Shown: piece by piece, positions 21,235-33,623 of the stretch
Layout of the letters: the number at the start of each line of letters is the position of its first letter
How positions within the stretch are numbered: the stretch's first letter is position 1
NCBI GenBank assembly: GCA_947630185.1
Contig: CANRGT010000003.1
Location: 1 to 64,000, forward strand
Source of the DNA: an uncultured Clostridia bacterium
GTDB taxonomy: Bacteria > Bacillota > Clostridia > TANB77 > CAG-508
DNA length: 64,000 nt
Reading direction: 5' to 3'
Notes under the pieces: generated by a model
Told to the model about the DNA's origin: nothing
Seen by the model: the letters and a program-made list of their open reading frames with translations, nothing else
Databases searched by the model: none
Made by a program: the position numbers and the translations under genes

Positions 21235-21306
21235 ACTAAGATTTAGAATTATCTAGAAGTGTGTAGAATATAAATAAAAAAGATTAGAAATTATAATATA
21301 TAAATT

Positions 21307-21585
21307 CTAATCTTTTTTTATTACTTTTGAATCATTATGTTCAAATCTATCAATAGCTTCCACATCTTTAAAATAAGGAGAATCAAAAAAATCTTTAAGT
21401 TCAATATTTAAACCTTCGCAAATATGAATTATAGAACTAATAGTTGGCTCTTTTACTTTACCACGCTTACAATCACTAATAATTGAATTAGAAATTCCAG
21501 CACGATATGAAAGTTTATAAGCGGTCAAATTATATTCTTTTAGCAATTCATTAATTCTTAAATTAATAGCATCAGGTAATAACAT
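21307..21585 (-). CDS. XRE-family HTH regulator
   Basis: LTAYKLSYRAGISNSIISDCKRGKVKEPTISSIIHICEGLNIELKDFF. Confidence 0.9.
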   Translation of the reverse strand: MLLPDAINLRINELLKEYNLTAYKLSYRAGISNSIISDCKRGKVKEPTISSIIHICEGLNIELKDFFDSPYFKDVEAIDRFEHNDSKVIKKD

Positions 21586-21678
21586 TATATTTAAATCCTC
21601 CTATAAAATATATACTTAGTATAGCAAAATTACTAAAAACAATATTTGGAACAAACCGAATATTTTTATCAAAAAGTA

Positions 21679-21732
21679 TTGACAAAGACTAATGCGAAAA
21701 GGTAAAATTTAATTGTATTCGGAAATATCCGA
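21679..21732 (+). promoter_or_regulatory. Promoter and candidate XRE operator
   Basis: TTGACA-18 nt-TAAAAT followed by TCGGA-AATA-TCCGA (21719-21732) in the divergent intergenic region. Confidence 0.5.
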
Positions 21733-21814
21733 GCAAAAATATAGGCTTAAATATTGGATAATATTTTATAATAAAGTCTAAACTATACATAAGAAATTAA
21801 GGAGGAACAAAGGA

Positions 21815-23224
21815 ATGAATAAGAAGAAACTTGAAAAAAACATGGCTGAAAATGAAAGATACAAATTAAAAAAATGTACAAAAGGAATAACATTAATAGC
21901 ATTAGTAGTAACAATTGTAGTGCTTTTGATTTTGGCGGGAGTAACTATAACAGTAGTATTTGGAGATAATGGAATAATACAGTTAGCAAAGGAAGCAGGA
22001 GATAAAACAAACGAGGCAGTAAAAAATGACATATCTGGCATAGGAGAATTAGAAGATATATTACATGAAACACAAACAGGAATAGTAGTAGAAAAAGTAA
22101 AAGATGCAAATCCGGGAAAATTAGAAGTAGATGGCTTAAATGGGAATTTACTTACAATAAACAGTATAGAGGATTTAGTAGTATTTGCACATAATGTAAC
22201 AAGTGGAACTGAAACTTATGCAGATAAAACTGTAAAACTAGGATTAAGTTTAGACTTTAATTCAACAAAATCATATGTAGATGCAAATAGAACAGATTAT
22301 GGAGAGTATGGGTATAATGGAGAATTAAAGAAACTATTAAATGAAAGTGGATTTATTTCAATTGGAACACAGGAAAGATTAACAGATGAAGAAATATCTA
22401 AAAAAAATTTTCATGGAATTTTTGATGGAAATAATAATATTATATACAATTTAAGAATAAGAAAAGAGTCAACATCATTAAATTTGACAACTGGAATGTT
22501 TATTGATAATTATGGAACTATACAATGCTTAGGTATTGAGAATGCTGATATTCATATAAATAATAAAAAAGTGTCTAGTAATTGGTGGGATGCAGTAGGA
22601 ATATTAGTTGCTAAAAATATGACTGGAAGTAAAATAGATAAATGTTATATATCTGGAAAAATTAATGCAAACATAGTGGGCACATGCGATGTTGGTGGCA
22701 TTGTTGGTTCTACAAATAGTGGGGATATATATAATAGCTATAGCGACATTGATATGACAATATATGGAGAAAAAGATACAGTACAGGCAGGGTTAATTAC
22801 TGGGTCTTGTAATGAAAAAAGTACGATAAAAAACGTATACTCTAAAGGTAATATATATGTAAGTGGCTATGCTAAGGTGGGTTCGGCAATCGCAATAGTA
22901 AATGATAGCAAAGAAATAGCAAATTCATATACAATAGGAAGGATTAAGGCTGACGAAAGTTACAAAACTAGCTTAGGGCTTCGTACGTTTGGTGCGTATG
23001 AAGATGGAGAGGAACTTTTGAGATGTTATTTCCTAGAAAAAACAATAGAACCAGAATGGAATGATGATATAGGTTTAATTTGTGCTCATGGTACCAGAAA
23101 AACAGAAATAGAAATGAAAAGTGAAAAATTTGTTAATTCATTAAACGAAGGACAAGAAGGAAATCCATGGAAACAAGATACAAACAATATAAATGATGGT
23201 TACCCTATATTAAGTTGGCAATAA
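21815..23224 (+). CDS. Pilin-like anchored protein with GLUG-type repeats
   Basis: KGITLIALVVTIVVLLILAGVTITVVFGDNG; FHGIFDGNNNIIYNLRI..., GGIVGSTNSGDIYNSYSD. Confidence 0.7.
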   Translation: MNKKKLEKNMAENERYKLKKCTKGITLIALVVTIVVLLILAGVTITVVFGDNGIIQLAKEAGDKTNEAVKNDISGIGELEDILHETQTGIVVEKVKDANPGKLEVDGLNGNLLTINSIEDLVVFAHNVTSGTETYADKTVKLGLSLDFNSTKSYVDANRTDYGEYGYNGELKKLLNESGFISIGTQERLTDEEISKKNFHGIFDGNNNIIYNLRIRKESTSLNLTTGMFIDNYGTIQCLGIENADIHINNKKVSSNWWDAVGILVAKNMTGSKIDKCYISGKINANIVGTCDVGGIVGSTNSGDIYNSYSDIDMTIYGEKDTVQAGLITGSCNEKSTIKNVYSKGNIYVSGYAKVGSAIAIVNDSKEIANSYTIGRIKADESYKTSLGLRTFGAYEDGEELLRCYFLEKTIEPEWNDDIGLICAHGTRKTEIEMKSEKFVNSLNEGQEGNPWKQDTNNINDGYPILSWQ

Positions 23225-23354
23225 AGTCAAAATTTAATGAAGCTGTGCTTTGTTTGTGATATTTTATAAACATAAGGAATTTCTTGGAAAATATCATTAA
23301 TTTTTTGTATAAAAATATAAAAATCCTCCATCTTAATAGTATGGAGGATTTTTC

Positions 23355-23642
23355 ATGTTTAGGAAAAACAAACTAGAAAAGCAATTATTAAAAAATCTAG
23401 AACAAATAAATAATACATTAACTAAAAACAACATATTAGAATTTACAGAATTATTAGGAAATAAAAAACAATTACTAATACGAAACTTAATGACAGGAAT
23501 TTCAAAAGGTATAGGTATTGGAATTGGTTTTACTATTTTAACTGCAATTCTAGTAATAATACTTCAAAAAATTGTAACATTAAATATTCCAGTTATAGGA
23601 GATTATATTGCAGACATTATAGAAATTGTGCAAAATAGATAA
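23355..23642 (+). CDS. DUF5665-like small membrane protein
   Basis: LLGNKKQLLIRNLMTGISKGIGIGIGFTILTAILVIILQKIV. Confidence 0.7.
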   Translation: MFRKNKLEKQLLKNLEQINNTLTKNNILEFTELLGNKKQLLIRNLMTGISKGIGIGIGFTILTAILVIILQKIVTLNIPVIGDYIADIIEIVQNR

Positions 23643-23758
23643 AACACAAAAAATTTCCAAAATATTACAAATATATTAAGTAAATATGTTGACAAATAGA
23701 ATAAAAATATATTATAATGAATACAATAATATTAATAACTTCTTTAAAGTTATTGTTA

Positions 23759-23869
23759 AAAGAGGTTTTGCCATTCCTGTAAAAAATGGCAATATAAAGA
23801 GGTTTTACTGTTCCAATTAAAAACAGGAATATAAAGAGGTTTTACCATTCCTGTAAAAAATGGGTATAA
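23759..23869 (+). ncRNA. ToxI-type RNA antitoxin, three ~37-nt tandem repeats
   Basis: AAAGAGGTTTT...AT units start at 23759, 23796, 23833, with a further AAAGAG at 23869; unit 1 has complementary GCCATT/AATGGC arms. Immediately upstream of a ToxN-like gene. Confidence 0.8.
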
Positions 23870-23870
23870 A

Positions 23871-23910
23871 AGAGATGGTAAAGTAAAATTTACCATCTAA
23901 ATTTTATTTT
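23871..23910 (+). terminator. Terminator between ToxI repeats and toxN
   Basis: AGATGGTAAA-GTAAAA-TTTACCATCT then AAATTTTATTTT. Confidence 0.75.
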
Positions 23911-23923
23911 ATAGGAGCAAAAA

Positions 23924-24466
23924 ATGAAAAATAAAAAGCTAAAATGGTATATAGCTAACAAAGATTATGTGAATTTTTTAAAACAATTTGATGATAAGAT
24001 TGAAAATGTGAATTATGGTGAGAAGCTAAAGCCATATATAGGAATATTAATTAATATAAAAGGTTTTGATTATTATGTACCAATATCATCAGCAAAAGAT
24101 AAACATTATAGAATTAAAGAAGGTATGGATTTTATTAAAATAAAACAAAAAGATAAAATTATAGGCGTGCTAAATCTTAATAATATGATTCCAATATCAA
24201 ATGATTATGTAAAAATATTAAAGTATAAAGATATAGAAGAATATAGAAAATTTATAGATAATAAAGAAAAAGTGTTGTACATATCGTTACTAAGTCTTGA
24301 GTTAAAATTGATAAATGGTAAAGTCGAAAAGATTAAGAAAAATGCATTGAAATTATATAATGAAAAAATACATAATCCGAAATCAAATATTTCAAAAAGA
24401 TGTTGTGATTTTAAATTGTTAGAGGAAAAAAGCAAATTATTTAAAGATCTTATTAATAAAAAGTAA
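23924..24466 (+). CDS. toxN: ToxN/AbiQ-family type III toxin endoribonuclease
   Basis: KPYIGILINIKGFDYYVPISSAK...KIIGVLNLNNMIPI; gene order as in ToxIN systems. Confidence 0.85.
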   Translation: MKNKKLKWYIANKDYVNFLKQFDDKIENVNYGEKLKPYIGILINIKGFDYYVPISSAKDKHYRIKEGMDFIKIKQKDKIIGVLNLNNMIPISNDYVKILKYKDIEEYRKFIDNKEKVLYISLLSLELKLINGKVEKIKKNALKLYNEKIHNPKSNISKRCCDFKLLEEKSKLFKDLINKK

Positions 24467-24637
24467 TTTATATATATTCAATAATTTAATTGATATCAGT
24501 ATTTATTTAAATATTCCAATTAGTTTCAAAATTTAAAAATAAAAAATCTTCAATTCCTATTTATTTTTTTCCAAACTTTATATATAATGTAACAAACAAG
24601 AATATAATATTAAAAATAATATAAAGGTGGAAAAATA

Positions 24638-25237
24638 ATGAACTTAGCAAACAAATTAACTATTTTAAGAATTCTTTTAGTACCAATCATGGTAATAATC
24701 CCATTTTTAAATATAGAAGGAGATTTGTGGGGAATACCAATCACATATACAGTAATAGATATAATCTTTATAATTGCTGCAATAACAGATAAATTAGATG
24801 GTTACATAGCAAGGTCAAGAAATCAAATAACAACATTTGGAAAATTTTTAGACCCAATTGCAGACAAAATAGTAGTAATAACTGCAATGGTTATGCTTGT
24901 AGAATTTAATCATTTGCCAGCTTGGATTCCAATTATAGTTATATTTAGAGAATTTGTTGTATCTGGTTATCGCTTAATTGCAGTAGAAAAGAACGGAAAA
25001 GTAATTCCTGCAAACATGTGGGGAAAATTAAAAACTGTAACTCAAATGGTAGCAGTTATCTTTGCATTTATTGATCCAAATGCTTATGGAACAATATTTA
25101 ATGGCACATTAACAGGCTACGAATTTATTATAAATTTATTAGTTACAATAATAATGAGTGTTTCAATAGTTGCAACAATATTCTCAGGTTGGGAATACAT
25201 AAAAGGTGGAAAAGATTTATTTAAAGACTCAATATAA
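24638..25237 (+). CDS. pgsA: CDP-diacylglycerol-glycerol-3-phosphate 3-phosphatidyltransferase
   Basis: MNLANKLTILRI, ITDKLDGYIARSRNQITTFGKFLDPIADK. Confidence 0.93.
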   Translation: MNLANKLTILRILLVPIMVIIPFLNIEGDLWGIPITYTVIDIIFIIAAITDKLDGYIARSRNQITTFGKFLDPIADKIVVITAMVMLVEFNHLPAWIPIIVIFREFVVSGYRLIAVEKNGKVIPANMWGKLKTVTQMVAVIFAFIDPNAYGTIFNGTLTGYEFIINLLVTIIMSVSIVATIFSGWEYIKGGKDLFKDSI

Positions 25238-25299
25238 TATAAAATGCTAATATAATTTTTAAAAATGATTGAATTAAAAAAATAGCAGAGAGGAAATAA

Positions 25300-27297
<1,998 letters not shown>

Positions 27298-27313
27298 TAG
27301 ATAAGGAGAGTAA

Positions 27314-27568
27314 ATGGAAGGAAAATATACATTTAAACAATTTTATCAAAATTTAGAAGATGGTTATCAAATTTATTTTACTTATGTAAGAAATAGATAT
27401 TTATTATTTAAAACAGCAGATAATTGTTATACGCAAAAATTGTTATCAGTTGATGAAAAAAATCCACAACCACGAAATAGTATGCTTACTTTTAAAAGAG
27501 TAAAAGAAATGTTTCCACACATGGAAGATATTGAGTATAAAGTAGGAATACTAGACGAGAAAATATAA
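27314..27568 (+). CDS. Small hypothetical protein
   Basis: ORF with AAGGAG RBS directly after ligA. Confidence 0.6.
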   Translation: MEGKYTFKQFYQNLEDGYQIYFTYVRNRYLLFKTADNCYTQKLLSVDEKNPQPRNSMLTFKRVKEMFPHMEDIEYKVGILDEKI

Positions 27569-27716
27569 ATAAAGAATAAAGCCTCAAAAAAGAAAGATTA
27601 ATAATAAAACTTTGAAAAATAAATGAAAATAAAAAACAATGAAAGTAAAAAAATTGCAAATTCATAAAAGTTGTGTTATAATAAGGTATACAAATTTTTG
27701 AAAGGAGTGCTACAAA

Positions 27717-27956
27717 ATGAGCACAAACAACGTTAATCGGTTGACCGAGTATGTGAAAGAACAGATCAACGAGCAGTTCAAAAACGAGGGCATAAGTGTA
27801 GATGGAGGAAGTGTCGAAGGTGATACACTCTACATAGACTTAAAAAACAGGTTAGGCAATTATGCCTTATGTACCAAAAAGGTCAAAAAAGTTCTCCAAA
27901 ACAATTTCCCGAATTGCAAGAAGATCATCCTAAACGGCGCTCTTATCATTGGCTAA
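27717..27956 (+). CDS. Small hypothetical protein of atypical composition
   Basis: AAAGGAG RBS, ORF and downstream terminator; visibly higher GC than neighbours. Confidence 0.65.
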   Translation: MSTNNVNRLTEYVKEQINEQFKNEGISVDGGSVEGDTLYIDLKNRLGNYALCTKKVKKVLQNNFPNCKKIILNGALIIG

Positions 27957-27971
27957 GTATTCTTAGACAAT

Positions 27972-28003
27972 TAAAAGTCCCTCACAAAGAGGGGCTTTTA
28001 AAT
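27972..28003 (+). terminator. Intrinsic terminator
   Basis: TAAAAGTCCCTCACAAAGAGGGGCTTTTA hairpin. Confidence 0.7.
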
Positions 28004-28022
28004 TTTATATGCAAGTGTTAAA

Positions 28023-29738
28023 TTAGTTATAATTTTCAGGATTAACATTTACAGTTTCTTGGTTAGTATATATAACCATTCCTGGCTTAGCCTTACTAGG
28101 CTTTTTTACATACTTTACAAAAGTATAATCAACAGGTACATTAGATGACTGCATAGCTTTACTATGATAAGCGGTAATAGCTGCACATTTATTTATAGTT
28201 TCTTGTGATGGCATTTTTCCATTTGTTTGTAAGATAACATGACTTCCATGAATATCTTTAACATGAAACCAAATATCATCTTTGCTAGCAATTTTGAAAG
28301 TGAGTTCGTCGTTTTGCTTGTTATTTCTTCCTACTAATATTTTGAAATTATCAACCATATAAATTATAGGACTTTCACTATTTGAAACTTTTTTCATCTT
28401 TTGAACTTTTTTCTTAGAATTCTTTTTCGAAGCCACATTAGAATTTGTTTTATTAACAGCAAAATCTTCTTGTATTTCGTCATAAACATTATCTAAATCC
28501 TTAATAGAATTTGCAGTTTGAATTTCATAAACAATGCTTCCTAAATAATTTAATTCTTCTTCTAATTGAATTTTTTGTTCTTGAACAATAGAATAAGTAT
28601 TTTTTAATTTGTGATATTTCTTAAAATATTTTTTTGCATTATCACTAGGAGATAGGCTAATATCTAAAGGTATATCTATCTGTTTTTCATTATAGTAATT
28701 ATCTAAAACAATATGTGATATATGTTCATCTGAAATTTTATATAAATTAGAAGTAATAAGCTCACCATATATTTTATATTCTTCCATATGAGTACATTCT
28801 TCAAGTTTTGAATTTAAAGCAATAAGCTTCTTTTCTAACTTTTTTAATTTTGCAGATATAAAGTTAAGAAGACTATTTCTATATGTTACAAATTGTTCTT
28901 GTAGTTGTTTAGAAGAGTAATAATCATCTAAAAAGAAATTAACTTGCAATGCTTCAACAGTATCAGTATGTGTAATAGTATAATCGTTTTGAAAATTTAT
29001 ACATTTTACTTGATTTAGAGTTATATTATTTTTTAAGCTTATAATATAATTAGCAAGTTGAATATAGTTTTCTTTATTTAAATTATTTGACAAATTTAAA
29101 GTTTGAATAGAATATTCAATAAAGGTTTTACTAATACCTATAAAGGTATCAATAAAAAATTGAGTCAAGGTAGAATCAGTTGGCAAATTATTCTCAAAAC
29201 GCAAGTAGTCTAAAATATCTATTTTGTTTGAAGTAGGAAAAGTATAGACTTCTTTTGGAAAAATATTTCGATTTGCACCATCACTAATAGAAAAGTGCCT
29301 AATAGCATCAATGATAATATTTGAATTATCTAAAAGTAAAATGTTACTATGTTTTCCCATAAGCTCGACAATTAATTTCTTACTAACAATATTATCTTCA
29401 TCATCTGAAAACTCAATTATTAGTATTCTTTCTAAACCTATTGTATATATATTGGCAAGTTTTGAATTAGTTAAATGTTTTCTAAGTAGCATACAAAAAT
29501 TAGGAGCAACTGTTGGATTTTCTCTTTTAGAAGTAGTTAAATGTGCACAATAAAAATTAGCAGAAATGTTAAGGCAAAGTGCATACTGTAAGCTATTAGC
29601 ATAAATACTAAGTAGTACTTCATTTTGACTTGGCTGATAAACCTTTTGAACTTTTCCACCAATTAAATTATTTTTCAATTCCTCAGTAACAGCATTTAAA
29701 ACTAATCCATCAAAAGCCATAATTAGTAATCCTTTCAA
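28023..29738 (-). CDS. rqcH: Rqc2/RqcH (NFACT) ribosome-quality-control protein
   Basis: MAFDGLVLNAVTEEL...GGKVQKVYQP; DDIWFHVKDIHGSHVILQT. Confidence 0.92.
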   Translation of the reverse strand: MKGLLIMAFDGLVLNAVTEELKNNLIGGKVQKVYQPSQNEVLLSIYANSLQYALCLNISANFYCAHLTTSKRENPTVAPNFCMLLRKHLTNSKLANIYTIGLERILIIEFSDDEDNIVSKKLIVELMGKHSNILLLDNSNIIIDAIRHFSISDGANRNIFPKEVYTFPTSNKIDILDYLRFENNLPTDSTLTQFFIDTFIGISKTFIEYSIQTLNLSNNLNKENYIQLANYIISLKNNITLNQVKCINFQNDYTITHTDTVEALQVNFFLDDYYSSKQLQEQFVTYRNSLLNFISAKLKKLEKKLIALNSKLEECTHMEEYKIYGELITSNLYKISDEHISHIVLDNYYNEKQIDIPLDISLSPSDNAKKYFKKYHKLKNTYSIVQEQKIQLEEELNYLGSIVYEIQTANSIKDLDNVYDEIQEDFAVNKTNSNVASKKNSKKKVQKMKKVSNSESPIIYMVDNFKILVGRNNKQNDELTFKIASKDDIWFHVKDIHGSHVILQTNGKMPSQETINKCAAITAYHSKAMQSSNVPVDYTFVKYVKKPSKAKPGMVIYTNQETVNVNPENYN

Positions 29739-29922
29739 TATAATTGCAATATGATACTTATAACATAATTACATATTGTAATAAAAGTTGTTATCATGCT
29801 CAAAATAATATCATATTTTATAGAATTTATCAACTTTTTCAAAATTATCTATTGACAGAAAAAAAGAGAGTAGATATAATAAACCATAGTAATGAAGTGG
29901 CTTACAGGAGGTAACAATTAGC

Positions 29923-30585
29923 ATGGGCAAAACTGATGTATATTATTCATCAAATGCAAATTATAATGACATGTCAGATGAAGATTTAATTACTTTAATT
30001 AAATCTGATGATAAATGCGCCCTAGAACACCTAATAAATCGTTACAAAAGCTTAGTTAATATGAAAGTTGGTAGATATTATATTATAGGTGCAGAAAGAG
30101 AAGATATAGAGCAAGAGGGGTTAATCGGCTTGTTTAAAGCAATTAAGAATTTTCAAGCAGATAAACAAAATTCTTTTAAAACCTTTGCTAGCATATGTAT
30201 AGAAAGACAACTAATTACAGCAATTAAAAGCTCTAATAGACAAAAACATATGCCACTTAATTCATATCTATCATTAAATTGCAATGCTTATGACAATGAA
30301 GAAGATGGAAATAATAGCAATGCAGAACTATACGAAATTTTAAACACTAATTTAATAGAAGATCCATTAGATACAATTACGCAAAAGGAATACTATGCTA
30401 ATATAGAAGCTACAATAGACAAAACTTTAAGTGATTTTGAAAAAAAAGTACTAAATCAATATATACAAGGTGAAAGTTATGTTCAAATTGCAGAAAAGCT
30501 AGATGCACCAGTTAAGTCTATTGATAATGCTATTCAAAGGATTCGTAAAAAGGCAATTAAAGAAATACTAGATGAGTCAAATTAG
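29923..30585 (+). CDS. sigH: RNA polymerase sigma-H-like factor
   Basis: MSDEDLITLIKSDDKCALEHLINRYKSLV...EDIEQEGLIGLFKAIKNF...FKTFASICIERQLITAIKSSNRQKH. Confidence 0.88.
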   Translation: MGKTDVYYSSNANYNDMSDEDLITLIKSDDKCALEHLINRYKSLVNMKVGRYYIIGAEREDIEQEGLIGLFKAIKNFQADKQNSFKTFASICIERQLITAIKSSNRQKHMPLNSYLSLNCNAYDNEEDGNNSNAELYEILNTNLIEDPLDTITQKEYYANIEATIDKTLSDFEKKVLNQYIQGESYVQIAEKLDAPVKSIDNAIQRIRKKAIKEILDESN

Positions 30586-30651
30586 CTAAATTAATTTAGT
30601 TAGAAAAATATATATTAAAATAGCTAGAAATAAAGTTTCTAGTTAATTTAT

Positions 30652-30727
30652 GCTTCTATAGCTCAGTAGGTAGAGCACAGCCATGGTAAGGCTGGGGTCG
30701 CCGGTTCGATTCCGGCTGGAAGCTCCA
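30652..30727 (+). tRNA. tRNA-Thr(GGT)
   Basis: GCTTCTATAGCTCAGTAGGTAGAGCACAGCCATGGTAAGGCTGGGGTCGCCGGTTCGATTCCGGCTGGAAGCTCCA cloverleaf; anticodon loop ATGGTAA. Confidence 0.95.
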
Positions 30728-30815
30728 TTCTAGCAATGCTAGACCTAAATCTTATACTCCTGTTTTTATTGCAGGTTTTATATAGCAAATATAATTATAA
30801 AGGGGTAAAGAAGAA

Positions 30816-31061
30816 ATGTTTAAACTTATCGAAATATTCACTGGTTTATTTGCTGTTGTAAAAGCAAATAATGAGGATTCTAAATTTCCTGTTAATGCCC
30901 ATGCTTTTCTTGAAGTAATTAATCGCAATTCAGATATGAAAGTGATAGTACTTAAAGGTAAAATGTCACAAGAATTATCGAATAGCGGTGAATTAGAAAG
31001 CTTGAAAAAGGAAGCAATAGAGCTTACAAAGGAAACTCTGTATGGAGAGTTTAGACGGTAA
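30816..31061 (+). CDS. HPr-like small protein
   Basis: ANNEDSKFPVNAHAFLEVINRNSDMKVIVLKGKM. Confidence 0.45.
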   Translation: MFKLIEIFTGLFAVVKANNEDSKFPVNAHAFLEVINRNSDMKVIVLKGKMSQELSNSGELESLKKEAIELTKETLYGEFRR

Positions 31062-31235
31062 GAAACATGAAAAAGAGGCTATAATACAGCCTCTTTATAT
31101 TTTAAAATTTATAAGTTACATGAGAGAATATTAGATTTAATTATTGATTGAAATTTTTATAAAAAACATTTTATATATATTACTTGCCAAAGAATAAAAA
31201 TTGTGCTACATTATAAATGATAAATTTGCAAGGGG

Positions 31236-32474
31236 ATGAAAATATTATACAATATGGAAACAGAAGCTAAAAACAAAGAGTTAAAAGTTATGAAAGATAA
31301 AAATCCAAATGTAAAAAAATGGATTGTTTTAGTGTCTATTATGATTATTACTATTATTGGTTCAGGAGCTTTGAATATAATATTAAATAATTCCAATAAA
31401 ACAGCTTTAGCAAGTGCAGATGATGATGAATTATCAATAGAAAATTTTACTGCTGTAGAGAATAAAACAGAAGAAGAATTAAAAGAAATAAACGATAAAG
31501 AAGTAAAAGAAGCTGAACAGAATGAAAAATCAAAAGAAAAAGATACCTCAAACAAAAGTACTACAAAAAATAATAATAGTTCTAAAACAAAAAATAAATA
31601 TTATATAAAAGTAAATTATGGTGCACAGGTAGTTACAGTGTACACTTATGACTCTAAAGGTAATTATTCAGTTCCAGTTAAAGCAATGGTATGTTCAACT
31701 GGAACTGAAACTCCAAGGTCAGGAGTTTATAAAATTCCAGCTAAAATTTTGTGGTGCAAAATGTATGGAGATGTATATGCGCATTATTGTAGTCAAATTG
31801 TAGGAAATATTTTATTTCATTCAGTTCCATTTTTAGAGAAAAACAACCATACATTAGAATATTGGGAATATGATAAGCTCGGAACAAAAGCATCAATGGG
31901 ATGTATAAGATTAACTACAAGAGATGCTAAATGGCTTTTTGACAATGTATCTGTTGGAACATCAGTTGAATTTTACTCAAGTTCTAACCCTGGACCACTA
32001 GGTAAGCCAACAGCACCAAAAATTTCAAGTGCTCCTAAAAACTTAAGAGGTTGGGATCCAACAGACCCAGATCCTAATAACCCTTGGAAGAATTATAATC
32101 CTAACAAAGAAGATAATGATAAAAATGAAAATACCAATACTGAAGCACCTAGTGTAGATAGTACAAATACAACCAATAATCAAAACAGTGAAAATAATGC
32201 AAATAATGAAAATAGTCAAAACACTGGAAGTAATACAAATAACCAAAATAATCAAAGTACTGGAACTAATACCAACAATGAGAACAATCAAGTTAATGGA
32301 AATAATACAAACAATGAAAACAATCAAGTTAATGAAAATAATACTAACAACGAAAACAATCAAGTTAATGGAAATAATACAAACAATGAAAACAATCAAA
32401 ACAATGTAAATAACACAAACACCGAAAACAATCAGAGTAGTGGTAATACAAATAATGAAAATATTAATAATTAA
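31236..32474 (+). CDS. L,D-transpeptidase (YkuD) with Asn-rich repeat tail
   Basis: HSVPFLEKN...GTKASMGCIRLTTRDAKWLFDNV catalytic motif. Confidence 0.88.
   Translation: MKILYNMETEAKNKELKVMKDKNPNVKKWIVLVSIMIITIIGSGALNIILNNSNKTALASADDDELSIENFTAVENKTEEELKEINDKEVKEAEQNEKSKEKDTSNKSTTKNNNSSKTKNKYYIKVNYGAQVVTVYTYDSKGNYSVPVKAMVCSTGTETPRSGVYKIPAKILWCKMYGDVYAHYCSQIVGNILFHSVPFLEKNNHTLEYWEYDKLGTKASMGCIRLTTRDAKWLFDNVSVGTSVEFYSSSNPGPLGKPTAPKISSAPKNLRGWDPTDPDPNNPWKNYNPNKEDNDKNENTNTEAPSVDSTNTTNNQNSENNANNENSQNTGSNTNNQNNQSTGTNTNNENNQVNGNNTNNENNQVNENNTNNENNQVNGNNTNNENNQNNVNNTNTENNQSSGNTNNENINN
32160..32470 (+). repeat. Degenerate coding repeats (NNTNNENNQVNG-type)
   Basis: Repeated AATACAAACAATGAAAACAATCAAGTTAATGGAAAT units inside the L,D-transpeptidase gene. 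Confidence 0.85.
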
Positions 32475-32531
32475 ACTACAGGACGGAAATGACCAAAATA
32501 GTGGAAATTAATAATAGGAGGAAATTACATT

Positions 32532-33623
32532 ATGAAAATGGGAATAGTAGGACTTCCTAATGTCGGAAAGAGTACTTTATTTAATGCAATAACAAAGGCA
32601 GGAGCAGAATGTGCAAACTATCCTTTTTGTACGATAGAGCCAAATGTTGGAATAGTTGCAGTACCAGATGAAAGATTAGATAAGCTAGCTGAAATTTATC
32701 ATCCAGAAAAAGTCACTCCTGCTGTAATAGAATTTGTTGATATTGCAGGTTTAGTAAAGGGTGCTAGCCATGGAGAAGGATTAGGAAACAAATTCTTATC
32801 ACACATAAGAGAAGTTGACAGCATAATAGAAGTAGTAAGATGTTTTGAAAATAGCAATATTGTTCACGTGGATGGAGGAATAAACCCTATTCGAGATATA
32901 GAAACAATTAATTTGGAATTAGTATTTGCAGATATGGAAACAATAGAAAAAAGGCTTGATAATGCTAAGAAAAAATTAAAGGCTGACAAAAAATATCAAG
33001 AAGAAATTGATTTATTAGAAAAAGTAAAAAAATGTTTAGAAGAAGGAAAACCAGCAAGGTCTTTAAATTTAAATGAAGATGAACAATTAATTATTAGAGA
33101 TTCTTTTTTACTAACTATGAAACCAATTTTGTATATAGCAAATGTTTCAGAAGAACAATTATCAAATGCAGAAAATGATGAAAATGTAAAGCAAGTAGCA
33201 GAATATGCCAAAAAAGAAAATGCAGAAGCAATTGCTCTTTGCGTAAAAATAGAAGAAGAGCTTGCAAGCTTAGAAAAAGATGAACAAAAGGAAATGCTAG
33301 ATGCTTTAGGATTAAAAGAATCTGGATTAGATAAAGTAATTAAAGCAAGTTATGACTTATTAGGATTAATGTCATTTTTAACAGCTGGAGAACCAGAAGT
33401 AAGAGCATGGACAATTCAAAAAGGAACAAAAGCACCAAAAGCAGCAGGAAAAATACATAGTGATATAGAAAGAGGATTTATAAGAGCAGAAATTGTTTCT
33501 TATGATGATTTAATTAGAGAAGGTTCAATGAACAATGTAAAAGAAAAAGGTTTAATGCGCTTAGAGGGAAAAGATTATATAATGCAAGATGGAGATGTAG
33601 TATTATTTAGATTTAATGTATAA
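32532..33623 (+). CDS. ychF: YchF/Obg-like ATPase
   Basis: MKMGIVGLPNVGKSTLFNAIT, GAECANYPFCTIEPNVG. Confidence 0.95.
   Translation: MKMGIVGLPNVGKSTLFNAITKAGAECANYPFCTIEPNVGIVAVPDERLDKLAEIYHPEKVTPAVIEFVDIAGLVKGASHGEGLGNKFLSHIREVDSIIEVVRCFENSNIVHVDGGINPIRDIETINLELVFADMETIEKRLDNAKKKLKADKKYQEEIDLLEKVKKCLEEGKPARSLNLNEDEQLIIRDSFLLTMKPILYIANVSEEQLSNAENDENVKQVAEYAKKENAEAIALCVKIEEELASLEKDEQKEMLDALGLKESGLDKVIKASYDLLGLMSFLTAGEPEVRAWTIQKGTKAPKAAGKIHSDIERGFIRAEIVSYDDLIREGSMNNVKEKGLMRLEGKDYIMQDGDVVLFRFNV

Noticed and set aside
23759-23880. Short ~37-nt repeats resembling a mini CRISPR array
   Set aside because: Repeats are directly adjacent with no unique spacers, are degenerate, and sit before a ToxN-like gene; type III antitoxin RNA explains them better.
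32043-32409. ORFs overlapping the Asn-rich repeat of the L,D-transpeptidase on both strands
   Set aside because: Frame shadows of a low-complexity repeat, without their own RBS.
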